Of a stretch of DNA of 62,837 bases, positions 42,899 through 51,944 are shown piece by piece (the first letter of the stretch is position 1; every line of letters begins with the position of its first letter). Location: positions 1 through 62,837 of the forward strand of contig CAJMKD010000015.1 of NCBI GenBank assembly GCA_905213905.1, given 5' to 3'. Both the position numbers and the translations under genes were made by a program. The notes beneath the pieces are model-generated. The model was not told the DNA's origin and made no database searches. It was given only the letters and a program-made list of their open reading frames with translations. Source of the stretch: an uncultured Sutterella sp. Lineage in GTDB: Bacteria > Pseudomonadota > Gammaproteobacteria > Burkholderiales > Burkholderiaceae_F.

Positions 42899-43026
42899 AC
42901 TTTTCATTATCCATCTTTCGGTCCGGAATGTCGCTCTCTAGACTGCCCGTCAACGGTGAACGGGGCGGCGACCGAACGCTTCCGTTTCATGCATCACCGA
43001 TCATTCATCAGAAAAGGAGTCACAAA

Positions 43027-44490
43027 ATGGCTATTTCCCGTCGTCAGATGCTTATCGGCGCTGCCGCAGCGGCGCCTGCTGCGGTTGCAACGTCGGCGCA
43101 TGCGGCCGACATCTGCAAGCTGCCCACCCAGTGGGACAAGACGGTCGACGTGATCGTCATCGGCGCGGGCGGCGCCGGCCTCACGGCCGGCATCTTCGCC
43201 AAGGAAGCCGGCGCGAATGCGGTTGTTCTTGAAAAGATGCCGTTCCCCGGCGGCAACACCATGATCTGCGGCGGCGGCATCAACGCGGCCATTGCCGAAG
43301 ACAGCAAAGCGGCGGGCGTCGAAGATTCGCCCGCTCTTCACGCCAAGCAGACGCTCGCCGCAGGCGACTTCCGCGCAGCGCCCGAACTCGTCGAAACCTT
43401 GGCGGCGGGCGCGCCTGAAAGCGTGGCCTGGCTCAAGAAGATCGGCGTCAAGTTCCGTCCCGGCATCTACCAGATTTACGGCGGCATCTGGCCGCGCTGC
43501 CGCAATCCGGAAGGCCAGAGCGGCAGCGACTACATCAAGGCGATGCTCGCCTATGCCAAGAAGATTGATCTCCCGGTTCTCACGTCCCACAAGGTGACGG
43601 GCATTCTGCGCGAAACGCCGCTCTCGGGCCGCGTCCTCGGCGTGGAAGTCGAATTCAAGGGCAAGAAGGAAAACTGGCGCGCCGTCAAGGGCGTCATCGC
43701 CGCAGCCGGCGGCTACTCCGCCAACGCGAAGATGTGCGGCTTCTTCGACCCGCGCCTCGGCGGCCTCAACACGACGAACCAGCCCTGCGCAACGGGCGAA
43801 GTGCTCCGCTATATCCAGGACGTCAACGGCCTTGCCGTCGGCATGGACTACATCCAGTGCATTCCTTGGACGGCGCCGGGCTACAAGTCGACGGCCGACA
43901 TCTTCCAGGCTGTGGAATACACCGTCTTCATCAACAAGGAAGGCAAGCGCTACGTCGCTGAAGACCAGCGCCGCGACGTCATTCGCGACGCAACGCTCGC
44001 GCAGACCGACGGCATCGTCTTCCCGCTCACCGACGCGATCGGCTTTGAAGCGAACAACCGCTTCTACAACGAAATGAACCACGCGGCGCTCAAGGACGGC
44101 ACGCTCTTTGAAGCCGCCACGATCGAAGAGCTCGCGGGCAAGATCAAGGTGCCGGTTGATGTCCTCACGAAGACGATCGCCGACTACAACAAGATGGTGG
44201 ACACCAAGAAGGATCCGCTCGGCCGTGCGCCCTCGATGCTCTCGCACAAGATCGAAAAGGCGCCGTTCTACGCCGGCCCGATCGGCATGTGCCGCCACCA
44301 CACGATGGGCGGCGCCCGCATCGACGTCAAGGCCCGCGTGCTTGACCGCGAAGGCAATGTGATTCCGGGCCTTTACGCCGCGGGCGAAGTGACGGGCGGC
44401 ATTCACGGCTCGAACCGCGTCGGCGGAAACGCCATTGCCGATGTGTTTACATTCGGACGCATTGCCGGCAAGTCGGTGATGGAAGGCTGA
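43027..44490 (+). CDS. Tat-exported FAD flavoprotein, fumarate-reductase/urocanate-reductase-like
   Basis: A 487-residue single-domain reductase. MAISRRQMLIGAAAAAP is a twin-arginine signal. The FAD domain starts VIVIGAGGAGLTAGI at about 40. It has no FMN domain. Active-site equivalents are kept: Arg in DQRRDVIRDATL, His in CRHHTMGG and Arg in GSNRVGGNA, so an enoate-type acceptor is plausible. Position 140-160 (GGIWPRCRNPEG) differs from fumarate reductase, which points to another substrate. AAGGAGT precedes the ATG at 43027. LysR control from the palindrome is inferred. The electron donor must be another protein. Confidence 0.92.
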   Translation: MAISRRQMLIGAAAAAPAAVATSAHAADICKLPTQWDKTVDVIVIGAGGAGLTAGIFAKEAGANAVVLEKMPFPGGNTMICGGGINAAIAEDSKAAGVEDSPALHAKQTLAAGDFRAAPELVETLAAGAPESVAWLKKIGVKFRPGIYQIYGGIWPRCRNPEGQSGSDYIKAMLAYAKKIDLPVLTSHKVTGILRETPLSGRVLGVEVEFKGKKENWRAVKGVIAAAGGYSANAKMCGFFDPRLGGLNTTNQPCATGEVLRYIQDVNGLAVGMDYIQCIPWTAPGYKSTADIFQAVEYTVFINKEGKRYVAEDQRRDVIRDATLAQTDGIVFPLTDAIGFEANNRFYNEMNHAALKDGTLFEAATIEELAGKIKVPVDVLTKTIADYNKMVDTKKDPLGRAPSMLSHKIEKAPFYAGPIGMCRHHTMGGARIDVKARVLDREGNVIPGLYAAGEVTGGIHGSNRVGGNAIADVFTFGRIAGKSVMEG

Positions 44491-44680
44491 TCCGGCTGAC
44501 GAGAGCGCAGCGCCCTGCCAGAGAGGGTGATCGATAAGGAAAAGCCCCCGAAGGGCGCTGCAGGCAAAATTTCTCTCCTTTGGAAGCAAGGCGCCGCAGA
44601 TTCTCGGCTCGCGAGGTTTGCGGCGGCTTTCTGTCTGCGCTGGCTTTGCCGGCAGGCGCTCCGGATGCTTGCCGCTTCTC

Positions 44681-45772
44681 TCAATGGGCGCGCGCCCCGA
44701 GCATCTCAAGCACGCGCTCGACGGGGAGCGCCTTCACAAGCTCGCCGTCAAAGCCGCGCAAGTCGCGCGCAAGGAAGAGGCTGTCGAGAATCGCTTCCTC
44801 GGTCGCTTCAATCGCCGCCATGAAGAGCGGCGTCATGTCGTCGTTGCGCACGAGGGGCGCCCCTTCGAGCGCATTGGGCGCCGCGTCGTGCCGGATGCGC
44901 ACCGTGCTTGCCGTTGAAAAGGCGACCGCAAAGTCGCCCGAGCCGTTCGATGCGACGCCGCCCGTTTTCGCCATGCCCATGAAGGCGCGCTTGGCGAGCC
45001 GCTCTAGATTGCGTGCGTCGAGCGGCGCATCCGTCGCCACAATCATCATGATGGAGCCGTCGGCGTTTTCAAGCGCCTTCTCGCACGGGAAGCCCCCGAG
45101 CGCGCGGCCCACTTCGACGCCCTGGATGGTGAGGAGCCCGCCGAAATTCGCCTGCACGAGGACGCCCACGGTCCAGCCGCCCGCCGCAGCCGGGAGGCGC
45201 CGCGACGCGGTTCCGATCCCCGCCTTGAAGCCGAAGGCCTTGGTGCCGGTGCCTGCGCCGACGGCGCCTTCCGCGACCGGGCCCGAAGACGCGTGCTTCA
45301 AAGCCGAAAGCACGTGCGCCTTCGTGACGAAGCGCGAACGGATGTCGTTCACGCGACCGTCGTTGGTTTCGCCCACGAGGCAGTTGACGCTCAGAACCGA
45401 GTCGTTTTCCTCGAAACTGAAGGTCCAGTCGATGAGCGCATCCATGGCGGCGGCGATGTTGAGCGTGTTGGTGAGGACGATCGGCGTCTCGAGGCTCCCG
45501 AGCTCTTTGACCTGCGCGTAGCCCGTCATTTTGCCGAAGCCGTTCCCGAGGAAGATGCCGCAGGGGACCTTCTCCTGAAAGACGTTCCCCGGATGAGGGC
45601 GGATGGCGGTGACGCCCGTGTGCATGCCGATCCGGTCGTCGTTGAGCGTCACCTGGCCCACCAGAACGCCCTCGACGTCGGTGATCGCGTTGAAGGGCCC
45701 CGTGGGCAGAATGCCGATTTCGATGCCGTGCGCGCGGACGCGCTTTTTGTCGTTTTGAATTTGTGCGCTCAT
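44681..45772 (-). CDS. P1-family peptidase (DmpA/beta-peptidyl aminopeptidase type)
   Basis: A 363-residue N-terminal-nucleophile hydrolase that self-cleaves into two chains. The cleavage/nucleophile site is seen as GGVASNGSGDFAVAF near residue 260-270 (Gly-Ser). Other marks are GMHTGVTAIRPHPGNVFQEKV and ETNDGRVND. Family members remove D-amino acids, beta-amino acids or amides from short peptides. The Met at 45772 follows GAGGAT. It lies at the end of a peptide ABC importer cluster, so it may process the imported compound. Confidence 0.9.
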   Translation of the reverse strand: MSAQIQNDKKRVRAHGIEIGILPTGPFNAITDVEGVLVGQVTLNDDRIGMHTGVTAIRPHPGNVFQEKVPCGIFLGNGFGKMTGYAQVKELGSLETPIVLTNTLNIAAAMDALIDWTFSFEENDSVLSVNCLVGETNDGRVNDIRSRFVTKAHVLSALKHASSGPVAEGAVGAGTGTKAFGFKAGIGTASRRLPAAAGGWTVGVLVQANFGGLLTIQGVEVGRALGGFPCEKALENADGSIMMIVATDAPLDARNLERLAKRAFMGMAKTGGVASNGSGDFAVAFSTASTVRIRHDAAPNALEGAPLVRNDDMTPLFMAAIEATEEAILDSLFLARDLRGFDGELVKALPVERVLEMLGARAH

Positions 45773-45988
45773 GGGCGGATCCTCAATAAACGGATGAAAA
45801 GAAGCGGAACCACCCGTTAGCTTAAGCGTCCGGCGCCGCTTTCGCGTGAAGGAAAGAAAAGGGCTAGTTTCGGCTGTTGCGCATTCTCCAAAAGCACGAA
45901 GGCGGCGCTGCAAAACGCCGCCTCCGCAGGGCAAAAGGCACGAAGCCCGCGAGCGTCAGTCGCGCATCAGGCAAAGCGCCGCCGCGCC

Positions 45989-47578
45989 TCAGCAGTGCTT
46001 CACGCCTTTTTTGGGCGTCCAGCCGTCATTGTCGACGCGCGCGCCCTGGATCACGTAGGCGTGCCCCTTGTAGACCAAGCGGACGAGCTCCTGCTCGAAG
46101 CTGCCGCAGCCAAGCCGCAGATATTCCTTCACGATCGGATCGGAGGAGAGCGGCCGGAAGGCCTCCCCAAGGATGCGGCCCGTCGGAATCGGCGTCTGCG
46201 CCTCGTCGTCGAGGAGCCCGAGCATCGTCATCATCGTCATCGCGAGGTCGTCGTGCGAAGCCGGCTCCTGATGCTCGCCCGCGCCCGAGAAGCGAGAGCC
46301 CGAAACAGCAAGGAGCGAATGGATTTCCTGGGGGTTGAGGCCGCCGTGGTTGCCTGCGCCGATTTCGAGCTCTTCGAGCATCACGAGCTCGCCCGTCTTC
46401 GGATCGCCGCGCGTGACGAAGCGGATGTCCGGACCGCGGTCGCTGTCGCTCGAAACGAGCGTCTCGGAGAAGGTGCCGGGAACGCGCCCTTCGACCGGAT
46501 CGATCGAGCCCGGATCTTCGTTCGGGCGCGCATCCGCGGGCTGCGAGAAGATAAGGCCGATGTCGGGAGAGGCCATGAGCGCGTCGCGCACGGCCGCGAG
46601 CATCACGGGCGTCTTGTTGCGCAGCCAGAGCCCCACGGCGTAGGTGCCCACCATGATGATGTCGGCGTCCGACGTGTCGCGGCCCTCGCGGATGTCTTCG
46701 CCCGTCGCGACATTGAAGCCCGCCTGTTCAAGCAGGCGCCGCGCATTGACGTGGCGCACGACTTCGCCGTGGCCGTGGTCGGACATGACGACGAGCTGCA
46801 CGTTCGCGGCGCGCCCGTTCTTCTCCCACCAGTCGAGAATTCGCGCGAACTGCAAGTCGGCGTGCCGGCGCGCTTCGACGGTGCGCGGGTCGCGAAGGCC
46901 GAATTCATGCTGCGAATGATCGGGCTCCCCGATCCAGAGCACGGTGACGTCGGCAAGCCCCTCGACGCCGTTCTTCACTTCGCGCGAAAGGAAGAGGTCA
47001 GCGGTCATCTGCGTGCCGCGGCGGTCCGGGAACTGAAGCGGCACGCCGTCGCCGTAGTCCTGCGAGAGCGCCTTTGCTTCCGAGGCCGGGAGCGTCTGGT
47101 GAATGCCGTGCACGCAGCAGACGAGGTGCCCCTCGCACCCCTCGGCATGCACGTGCTGCAGCCGGGTGCTCCCCGTGGAATTCGCGCAGATGATGCGAAG
47201 GCGCTTGCCGTCGCGCGCGAGCCGCTCGCCGAGGGAAGGCACGCGGTAGAGTCCCCCTTCAAGCCGGTCCTGCGCCATCACGGACGCGACGCTCCAGCCT
47301 GCGAAAAGCCGCTCGTCGGGCGTCTTCGCCTTCTTCGACGGGTTGAAGTAGCCGTTGGCGATGATGCCGTGGCGGTTCGGGCGGAAGCCCGAAAAAATCG
47401 ACGGATGATTCACATAGGTTTCCGTCGGGAAGCACGCGAGGTAATTGGTCCAGTGATGGCTCGTGCGGACGAATTCGGCGAGCGCGGGCATTTCTTCGCG
47501 CGTGACGAAGTCGGGGCGAAGGCCGTCGAAGCCGACGACGAGGAACTTCACAGCCGGTTCATGCTGCTGATTGGACAT
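45989..47578 (-). CDS. Alkaline-phosphatase superfamily phosphodiesterase/nucleotide pyrophosphatase-like protein
   Basis: A 529-residue metal hydrolase. Two-metal ligand motifs are in order: GFDGLRPDF, Thr nucleophile in FPTETYVNHPS, EPDHSQHEFG, MSDHGHGE and GAGNHGG. No signal peptide is visible, so it should act in the cytoplasm. It cleaves phosphodiesters or phosphonates in related families. Placed between the permease gene and the P1 peptidase gene, it suggests that the imported molecule carries a phosphodiester or similar group. Substrate unknown. Confidence 0.87.
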   Translation of the reverse strand: MSNQQHEPAVKFLVVGFDGLRPDFVTREEMPALAEFVRTSHHWTNYLACFPTETYVNHPSIFSGFRPNRHGIIANGYFNPSKKAKTPDERLFAGWSVASVMAQDRLEGGLYRVPSLGERLARDGKRLRIICANSTGSTRLQHVHAEGCEGHLVCCVHGIHQTLPASEAKALSQDYGDGVPLQFPDRRGTQMTADLFLSREVKNGVEGLADVTVLWIGEPDHSQHEFGLRDPRTVEARRHADLQFARILDWWEKNGRAANVQLVVMSDHGHGEVVRHVNARRLLEQAGFNVATGEDIREGRDTSDADIIMVGTYAVGLWLRNKTPVMLAAVRDALMASPDIGLIFSQPADARPNEDPGSIDPVEGRVPGTFSETLVSSDSDRGPDIRFVTRGDPKTGELVMLEELEIGAGNHGGLNPQEIHSLLAVSGSRFSGAGEHQEPASHDDLAMTMMTMLGLLDDEAQTPIPTGRILGEAFRPLSSDPIVKEYLRLGCGSFEQELVRLVYKGHAYVIQGARVDNDGWTPKKGVKHC

Positions 47579-47692
47579 TTTTCAAAGGCTCCTGCGAAAT
47601 TGTCTGGGGGCGCCCCGCCGCGCTTTCCTGCGCAGGGGACGCCGCCCTTTCTTCTCTTTTGTCGTTGTGTTTTCTTTTCTGCCGGGGGATCC

Positions 47693-48538
47693 TCAGCGGT
47701 TCTGCGGCTCAAGGCGCTGCTGCACCCAGTCGCCCAGAATCGACATCGAAAGCGTCGAGATCACGATCACAACGCCCGGAATCACGGCGATCCACCAGGC
47801 GGTCGTGAGGTAGTCGCGGCCGAACCCGAGCATGGTGCCGAGCGAGCTCATCGGCGGCTGAACGCCGACGCCGAGGAATGAGAGCGAGGTCTCGAGCAGG
47901 ATCATGCCGGGGAAGTTGAGCGTCATGTTGACGACAAGCGCCGAGGCGATGTTGGGGAGAATGTGCCCGATCATGATGCGGCGCGTCGGAATGCCGAGGC
48001 CTTCGAGCGCGGCCGCATACCCTTCGGTGTAGGCCGAGCGGGCGAGGTTGCGCGTCAAGCGGGCATAGCGGTCCCAGCCGTAGACGGCCATGATCACGAT
48101 GATCACGGTCACGTCGGTGCCGAGGAAGGCGAGGATCGTGAGCGCGAGGATGATGAAGGGCAGCGACGCCGTGAAGTCGATCCCGGTGTTGACGAGGTCG
48201 TCGACGATGCCGCCGAAGCGCGCCGCCACGAACCCGAGCGCCGTGCCGAGCACAGCGCCGAGAATCGTGCCCGTCACCGCCAGGATGAAGGAGAGGCGCA
48301 GCGAGTAGAGCAGGCGCGAGAGCACGTCGCGCCCGAGCTCGTCGGTGCCGAGCGGATGCGCGAGCGACGTGAAGGGCGCCACAAGACGGCTCATGAGGTC
48401 CATGTCCTCGAGCCCGTAGGGAGCAATCCACGGCGAAAGCAGGCCGCAGACGAAGAAGACCGCAAGAATCCCGCCCGCGAGCTTCACGAGGAAGCCCGCC
48501 TGCGCTTCGGATAGCGATCTGAAGAAGTTCTTAAGCAT
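47693..48538 (-). CDS. Peptide/nickel ABC transporter permease (DppC/OppC type)
   Basis: A 281-residue inner-membrane permease. It has the family motif for ATPase contact, EGYAAALEGLGIPTRRIMIGHILPN, and typical HPLGTDELGRDVLSRLLY and SFLGVGVQPPMSSLG segments. Five to six hydrophobic segments. It pairs with the DppB-type gene 40 nt upstream and the fused ATPase before it. Confidence 0.94.
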   Translation of the reverse strand: MLKNFFRSLSEAQAGFLVKLAGGILAVFFVCGLLSPWIAPYGLEDMDLMSRLVAPFTSLAHPLGTDELGRDVLSRLLYSLRLSFILAVTGTILGAVLGTALGFVAARFGGIVDDLVNTGIDFTASLPFIILALTILAFLGTDVTVIIVIMAVYGWDRYARLTRNLARSAYTEGYAAALEGLGIPTRRIMIGHILPNIASALVVNMTLNFPGMILLETSLSFLGVGVQPPMSSLGTMLGFGRDYLTTAWWIAVIPGVVIVISTLSMSILGDWVQQRLEPQNR

Positions 48539-48578
48539 GATGCTGTTGTCTCTTGTTGGATGGTCCGAAAGCGGGATC

Positions 48579-49496
48579 TCAGCCCTTTCTGAGGCGCGGA
48601 TTCACGACGAGCGCCAGGATGTCCATGAGGAGGTTCGCCGTGACAAGCGAAGCGCCCGTGGCGAGCACGATCATCTGCACGACCGGAATATCGCGGTTGG
48701 CGACGGACTGCACGAGGAGCTTGCCGACGCCCGGCCACGAGAAGACGGACTCCGTGATGACGGCGCCCGCAACGAGCGTGCCGAGGAAGAAGCCGAGAAT
48801 CGTGAGGATCGAGAGCATCGCGTTCGGGAGCGCATGGAGCCAGATGATGCGCGACTCCGGAAGGCCGCGCATGCGGGCGGCGCGCACGCAGGGGAGCCGC
48901 ATCGCTTCGATCATGGCGCTACGCGCATAGCGCGAGAAGATCGCCGCTTCGGAGGTCGCCATCGTCACGATCGGCATGATGTAGTGCCACGGCGTGCTGT
49001 TGCCGTAGGAGGGCAGCCACCCGAGCCAGATCGAGAAGATGAGGAGAAGAATGACGCCCATGAAGAAGTTCGGAACGGCATATCCGAAGACGGAGGCGAC
49101 CATCATCCCGCGGTCGAGCGCCGTGTCGCGATGGAGCGCCGCAATGACGCCGGAGGGAATGCCGATCAGAAGCGTCACGATCGCCGTCGGGATCATCAGG
49201 TCGAGCGTCGGGCCGAGCGCATTGAGGAAGACTTCCTTCACGGGAAGGCCCGTCATGTAGCTCTTCCCCATGTCGAGCATCACCGCCTTCTGCAGATAGA
49301 CCAAGAACTGCTCCCAGAGGGGCTTGTTGAGGCCCCACTGCTCGCGGAAGGCGTCGAGCGCAGCCTGGTCGGCGTCGCCGCCGAGCATGAGGCGCGCGGG
49401 GTCGCCCGTCATGTGAAGGACAAAGAAGACGCAGGCCGTGAGCAAAAGGAGCGTGAGCATCGCCCGGCCCAGAATTCTAAGAATGAGTGCAGCCAT
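48579..49496 (-). CDS. Peptide/nickel ABC transporter permease (DppB/OppB type)
   Basis: A 305-residue permease. It has the family marks MTGDPARLMLGGDAD near the N-terminus and the coupling loop PCVRAARMRGLPESRIIWLHALPNAML. Six hydrophobic segments. The start is 3 nt after the stop of the fused ATPase gene, so translation is probably coupled. Confidence 0.94.
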   Translation of the reverse strand: MAALILRILGRAMLTLLLLTACVFFVLHMTGDPARLMLGGDADQAALDAFREQWGLNKPLWEQFLVYLQKAVMLDMGKSYMTGLPVKEVFLNALGPTLDLMIPTAIVTLLIGIPSGVIAALHRDTALDRGMMVASVFGYAVPNFFMGVILLLIFSIWLGWLPSYGNSTPWHYIMPIVTMATSEAAIFSRYARSAMIEAMRLPCVRAARMRGLPESRIIWLHALPNAMLSILTILGFFLGTLVAGAVITESVFSWPGVGKLLVQSVANRDIPVVQMIVLATGASLVTANLLMDILALVVNPRLRKG

Positions 49497-49499
49497 GGC

Positions 49500-51734
49500 T
49501 TATGCCTCCTGGGCCGCTTCGAGGGCGGCATGTTGATTGGCGTCGGCGCAGTTCGCGCACTTGGGCGACTCGGCTTCCGTCGTGAGCGAGTCGTACTTCG
49601 AGAGGCGGATGAGCTCCTCGAGCGGCGCAAAGCAGGCAACGGCGCGGCCCCGGCCGAGCGGCTCCCGGGCCGCGGCGGCGTCAGCCGGCACGGGCTCGAG
49701 CTTCGGCACCTCCTTGAGGCACCGGTCGTGCGCGAGCGGGCAGCGGTTCGCAAAGACGCAGCCTGCGGGACGGTCGATCGGGCTCGGCATCGAGCCCTTC
49801 GGATAGATCCGGATCACGGAAGCGTCCGCGCCCGGGGTCGATGCCGTGAGAAGCTTTGAGTACGGGTGGAGCGGCCGATGGAAGACATCGTCGACGTCGC
49901 CCGTCTCGACCATGCGGCCGAGATACATCACGGCGACGCGGTCGCAGATGTAGCGCACGACGTTCAAGTTGTGCGAGACGAAGAGCATCGACATCTTCGT
50001 CGCGCGCTTGAGCTCATTCAAAAGCTCAAGCACCTGCGCCTGAATCGAGACGTCGAGCGAGGCCACAGGCTCGTCGCAGACGAGAAGCGCGGGCCGCAGC
50101 GCAATCGCGCGGGCAATGGCGGCGCGCTGAAGCTGCCCGCCCGACATGACGCCGGGGAGCTTCTTCGCGTGATGCTCCGGCAGACCCGAAGCGCGAAGCA
50201 CCGCAAAAGCCTTCGCAATCGCATCGGCCTTCGAGAGGCCGCGGTGCACCATGAGGGGTTCCGCGACCTGCTCGACGACGCTCTGGCGCTGGTCGAAGCA
50301 GGAGAAGGGATCCTGGTAGATCATCTGCGCGGCCGGGCGCTGCGCGCGCCAGACAGCCGAGCGCGGCTCGGGGTACTCCTCGCCCTTGAACCGCACGGAG
50401 CCTTCCGTCGGACGCGCGAGGCCGAGCATCAAGCGCGCGAGCGTCGACTTGCCGCAGCCCGATTCGCCCACGAGCCCCATCACTTCGCCCGAGCGCAGCT
50501 GCAGGTCCACGTCTTCGAGCACGTTCCAGGGCTTGCGGCGGCCGAAGAAGCCCTTGCGGGCGTAGTAGCAGTGGCGGATGATGCGCGCGTCGGCGACGAC
50601 CGGGAAGTCCGTGTCCTGCTTGTGGCCGAGGGGATTGCCCGCCTGCGCGGCGACGCCTGCCGCCACCCGCTCTTTCTGCGCGTCTTCGAGCGCAAGCTCG
50701 TCGAGCTCGGCGGCTTTGACGTGCGCTTCGGTGCAGCGCGAAATCCAGCCCGGCGCAACCTCGATCATCTTCGGGAGGAACCCGCGGCAGCGGTCGTTGG
50801 CGAGCACGCAGCGGCTCGCAAAGGGGCAGCCGCGGCCGAGCTTCTCGGGGGGCGGAATTTCGCCCTTGATGGGCTTCAGGGTGCCGCGGGTGCTCTCCAT
50901 GTCGGGCATCGCGTCAAGGAGCCCTTCGGTGTAGGGGTGCGACGGATTCGGGAGCACCTTCGCAACCGGGCCGTCCTCGAGGATGTAGCCCGCGTACATG
51001 ACGGAGACGCGGTCGGCGACGTCGTGCGCGAGGTGCAGGTCGTGCGTGACGAGGAGCATCGACATGCCGCGCGAGAGGACGATTTCGCGCATTTCCTGCA
51101 GGAGCTCGCGCTGCACGACGACGTCGAGCGCCGTCGTGGGCTCGTCTGCGAGGAGGAGCTTCGGCTCGCCCACGAGCGCAAGCGCAATCATGATGCGCTG
51201 GCGCATGCCGCCCGAGAGCTGGTGCGCGTAGCTCGTCATGCGCTTTTCGGGTGCGGTGATGCCGACCTGCTTCAGGTAGGAGAGCGCCATCTCGTGGAGC
51301 TCGTCGCGGTGGCTCGCGGCAATCGCCGTCTTGCCGTGCGCGTCGCGGAACTTCGGATGACGGTAAAGAATCGTTTCAATGAGCTGCTGCCCGATCGTTC
51401 GCATCGGGTTGAGCGCGGCCATCGCGTCCTGGACGATGAGGCCGATGTCGGCGCCGCGCAGCTTTTCATATTCATGTTCGGTGAGACCCGAAATGATGCG
51501 GCCGTCGAATTCGATCGTGCCGGTGAGGCGGCTCTTGTGGCCGGCGAGCCCGAGGATCGAACGGGCGAGCACGGATTTGCCCGAGCCCGATTCGCCGATG
51601 AGCGCGTGGATTTCGGAAGGCGCGACGTCGACGTCGACGCCATGGAGGACCTCGACGCTGCCGAAGGCAACGTGAAGGTCGCGAATCTTGAGCAAAGGCG
51701 GACGCTTCGCTGCATCCGCTGGTTTGGATCGCAT
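49500..51734 (-). CDS. Fused dual ABC ATPase (DppD-DppF in one chain)
   Basis: A 744-residue fusion of the two ATPases usually made separately. First half: Walker A GESGSGKSVLA, signature LSGGMRQRIMIA, Walker B LLADEPTTALD. Second half: GESGCGKSTLA, MSGGQLQRAAIA, LVCDEPVASLD. Each half ends in the cysteine-containing oligopeptide-transport tail (GCPFASRCVLANDRC and GCVFANRCPLAHDRC). The Met at 51734 fits the family start; the longer frame does not. A C-terminal Cys-rich stretch (SPKCANCADANQ) is also present. It energises the DppB/DppC permeases. Confidence 0.94.
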   Translation of the reverse strand: MRSKPADAAKRPPLLKIRDLHVAFGSVEVLHGVDVDVAPSEIHALIGESGSGKSVLARSILGLAGHKSRLTGTIEFDGRIISGLTEHEYEKLRGADIGLIVQDAMAALNPMRTIGQQLIETILYRHPKFRDAHGKTAIAASHRDELHEMALSYLKQVGITAPEKRMTSYAHQLSGGMRQRIMIALALVGEPKLLLADEPTTALDVVVQRELLQEMREIVLSRGMSMLLVTHDLHLAHDVADRVSVMYAGYILEDGPVAKVLPNPSHPYTEGLLDAMPDMESTRGTLKPIKGEIPPPEKLGRGCPFASRCVLANDRCRGFLPKMIEVAPGWISRCTEAHVKAAELDELALEDAQKERVAAGVAAQAGNPLGHKQDTDFPVVADARIIRHCYYARKGFFGRRKPWNVLEDVDLQLRSGEVMGLVGESGCGKSTLARLMLGLARPTEGSVRFKGEEYPEPRSAVWRAQRPAAQMIYQDPFSCFDQRQSVVEQVAEPLMVHRGLSKADAIAKAFAVLRASGLPEHHAKKLPGVMSGGQLQRAAIARAIALRPALLVCDEPVASLDVSIQAQVLELLNELKRATKMSMLFVSHNLNVVRYICDRVAVMYLGRMVETGDVDDVFHRPLHPYSKLLTASTPGADASVIRIYPKGSMPSPIDRPAGCVFANRCPLAHDRCLKEVPKLEPVPADAAAAREPLGRGRAVACFAPLEELIRLSKYDSLTTEAESPKCANCADANQHAALEAAQEA

Positions 51735-51944
51735 GGTGAAGGTTCTCTTTTGGGTGCCTGAAAATGAGGGGGCCGCACGTCCCGCCGGGGTCAAGGGTCT
51801 GGCGCTCGGGGGCGCGCGCGTTCCAAAAAAAGCCGCTCTCCGCACGAAGCATCCGCAGGCGGCGCCATCAGGCGGAATCGCAGCGGGCTGCCGTGCGGCG
51901 AGCGGCTCTGAAAGCGCATGCCGGGCATGCGCTTCCTGAGTGAG

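Noticed and set aside
42812..42907. A longer LysR start at 42907
   Set aside because: It would put coding sequence over the perfect operator palindrome, while GTG 42811 has AAGGAGG at ideal spacing and begins at the family N-terminus.
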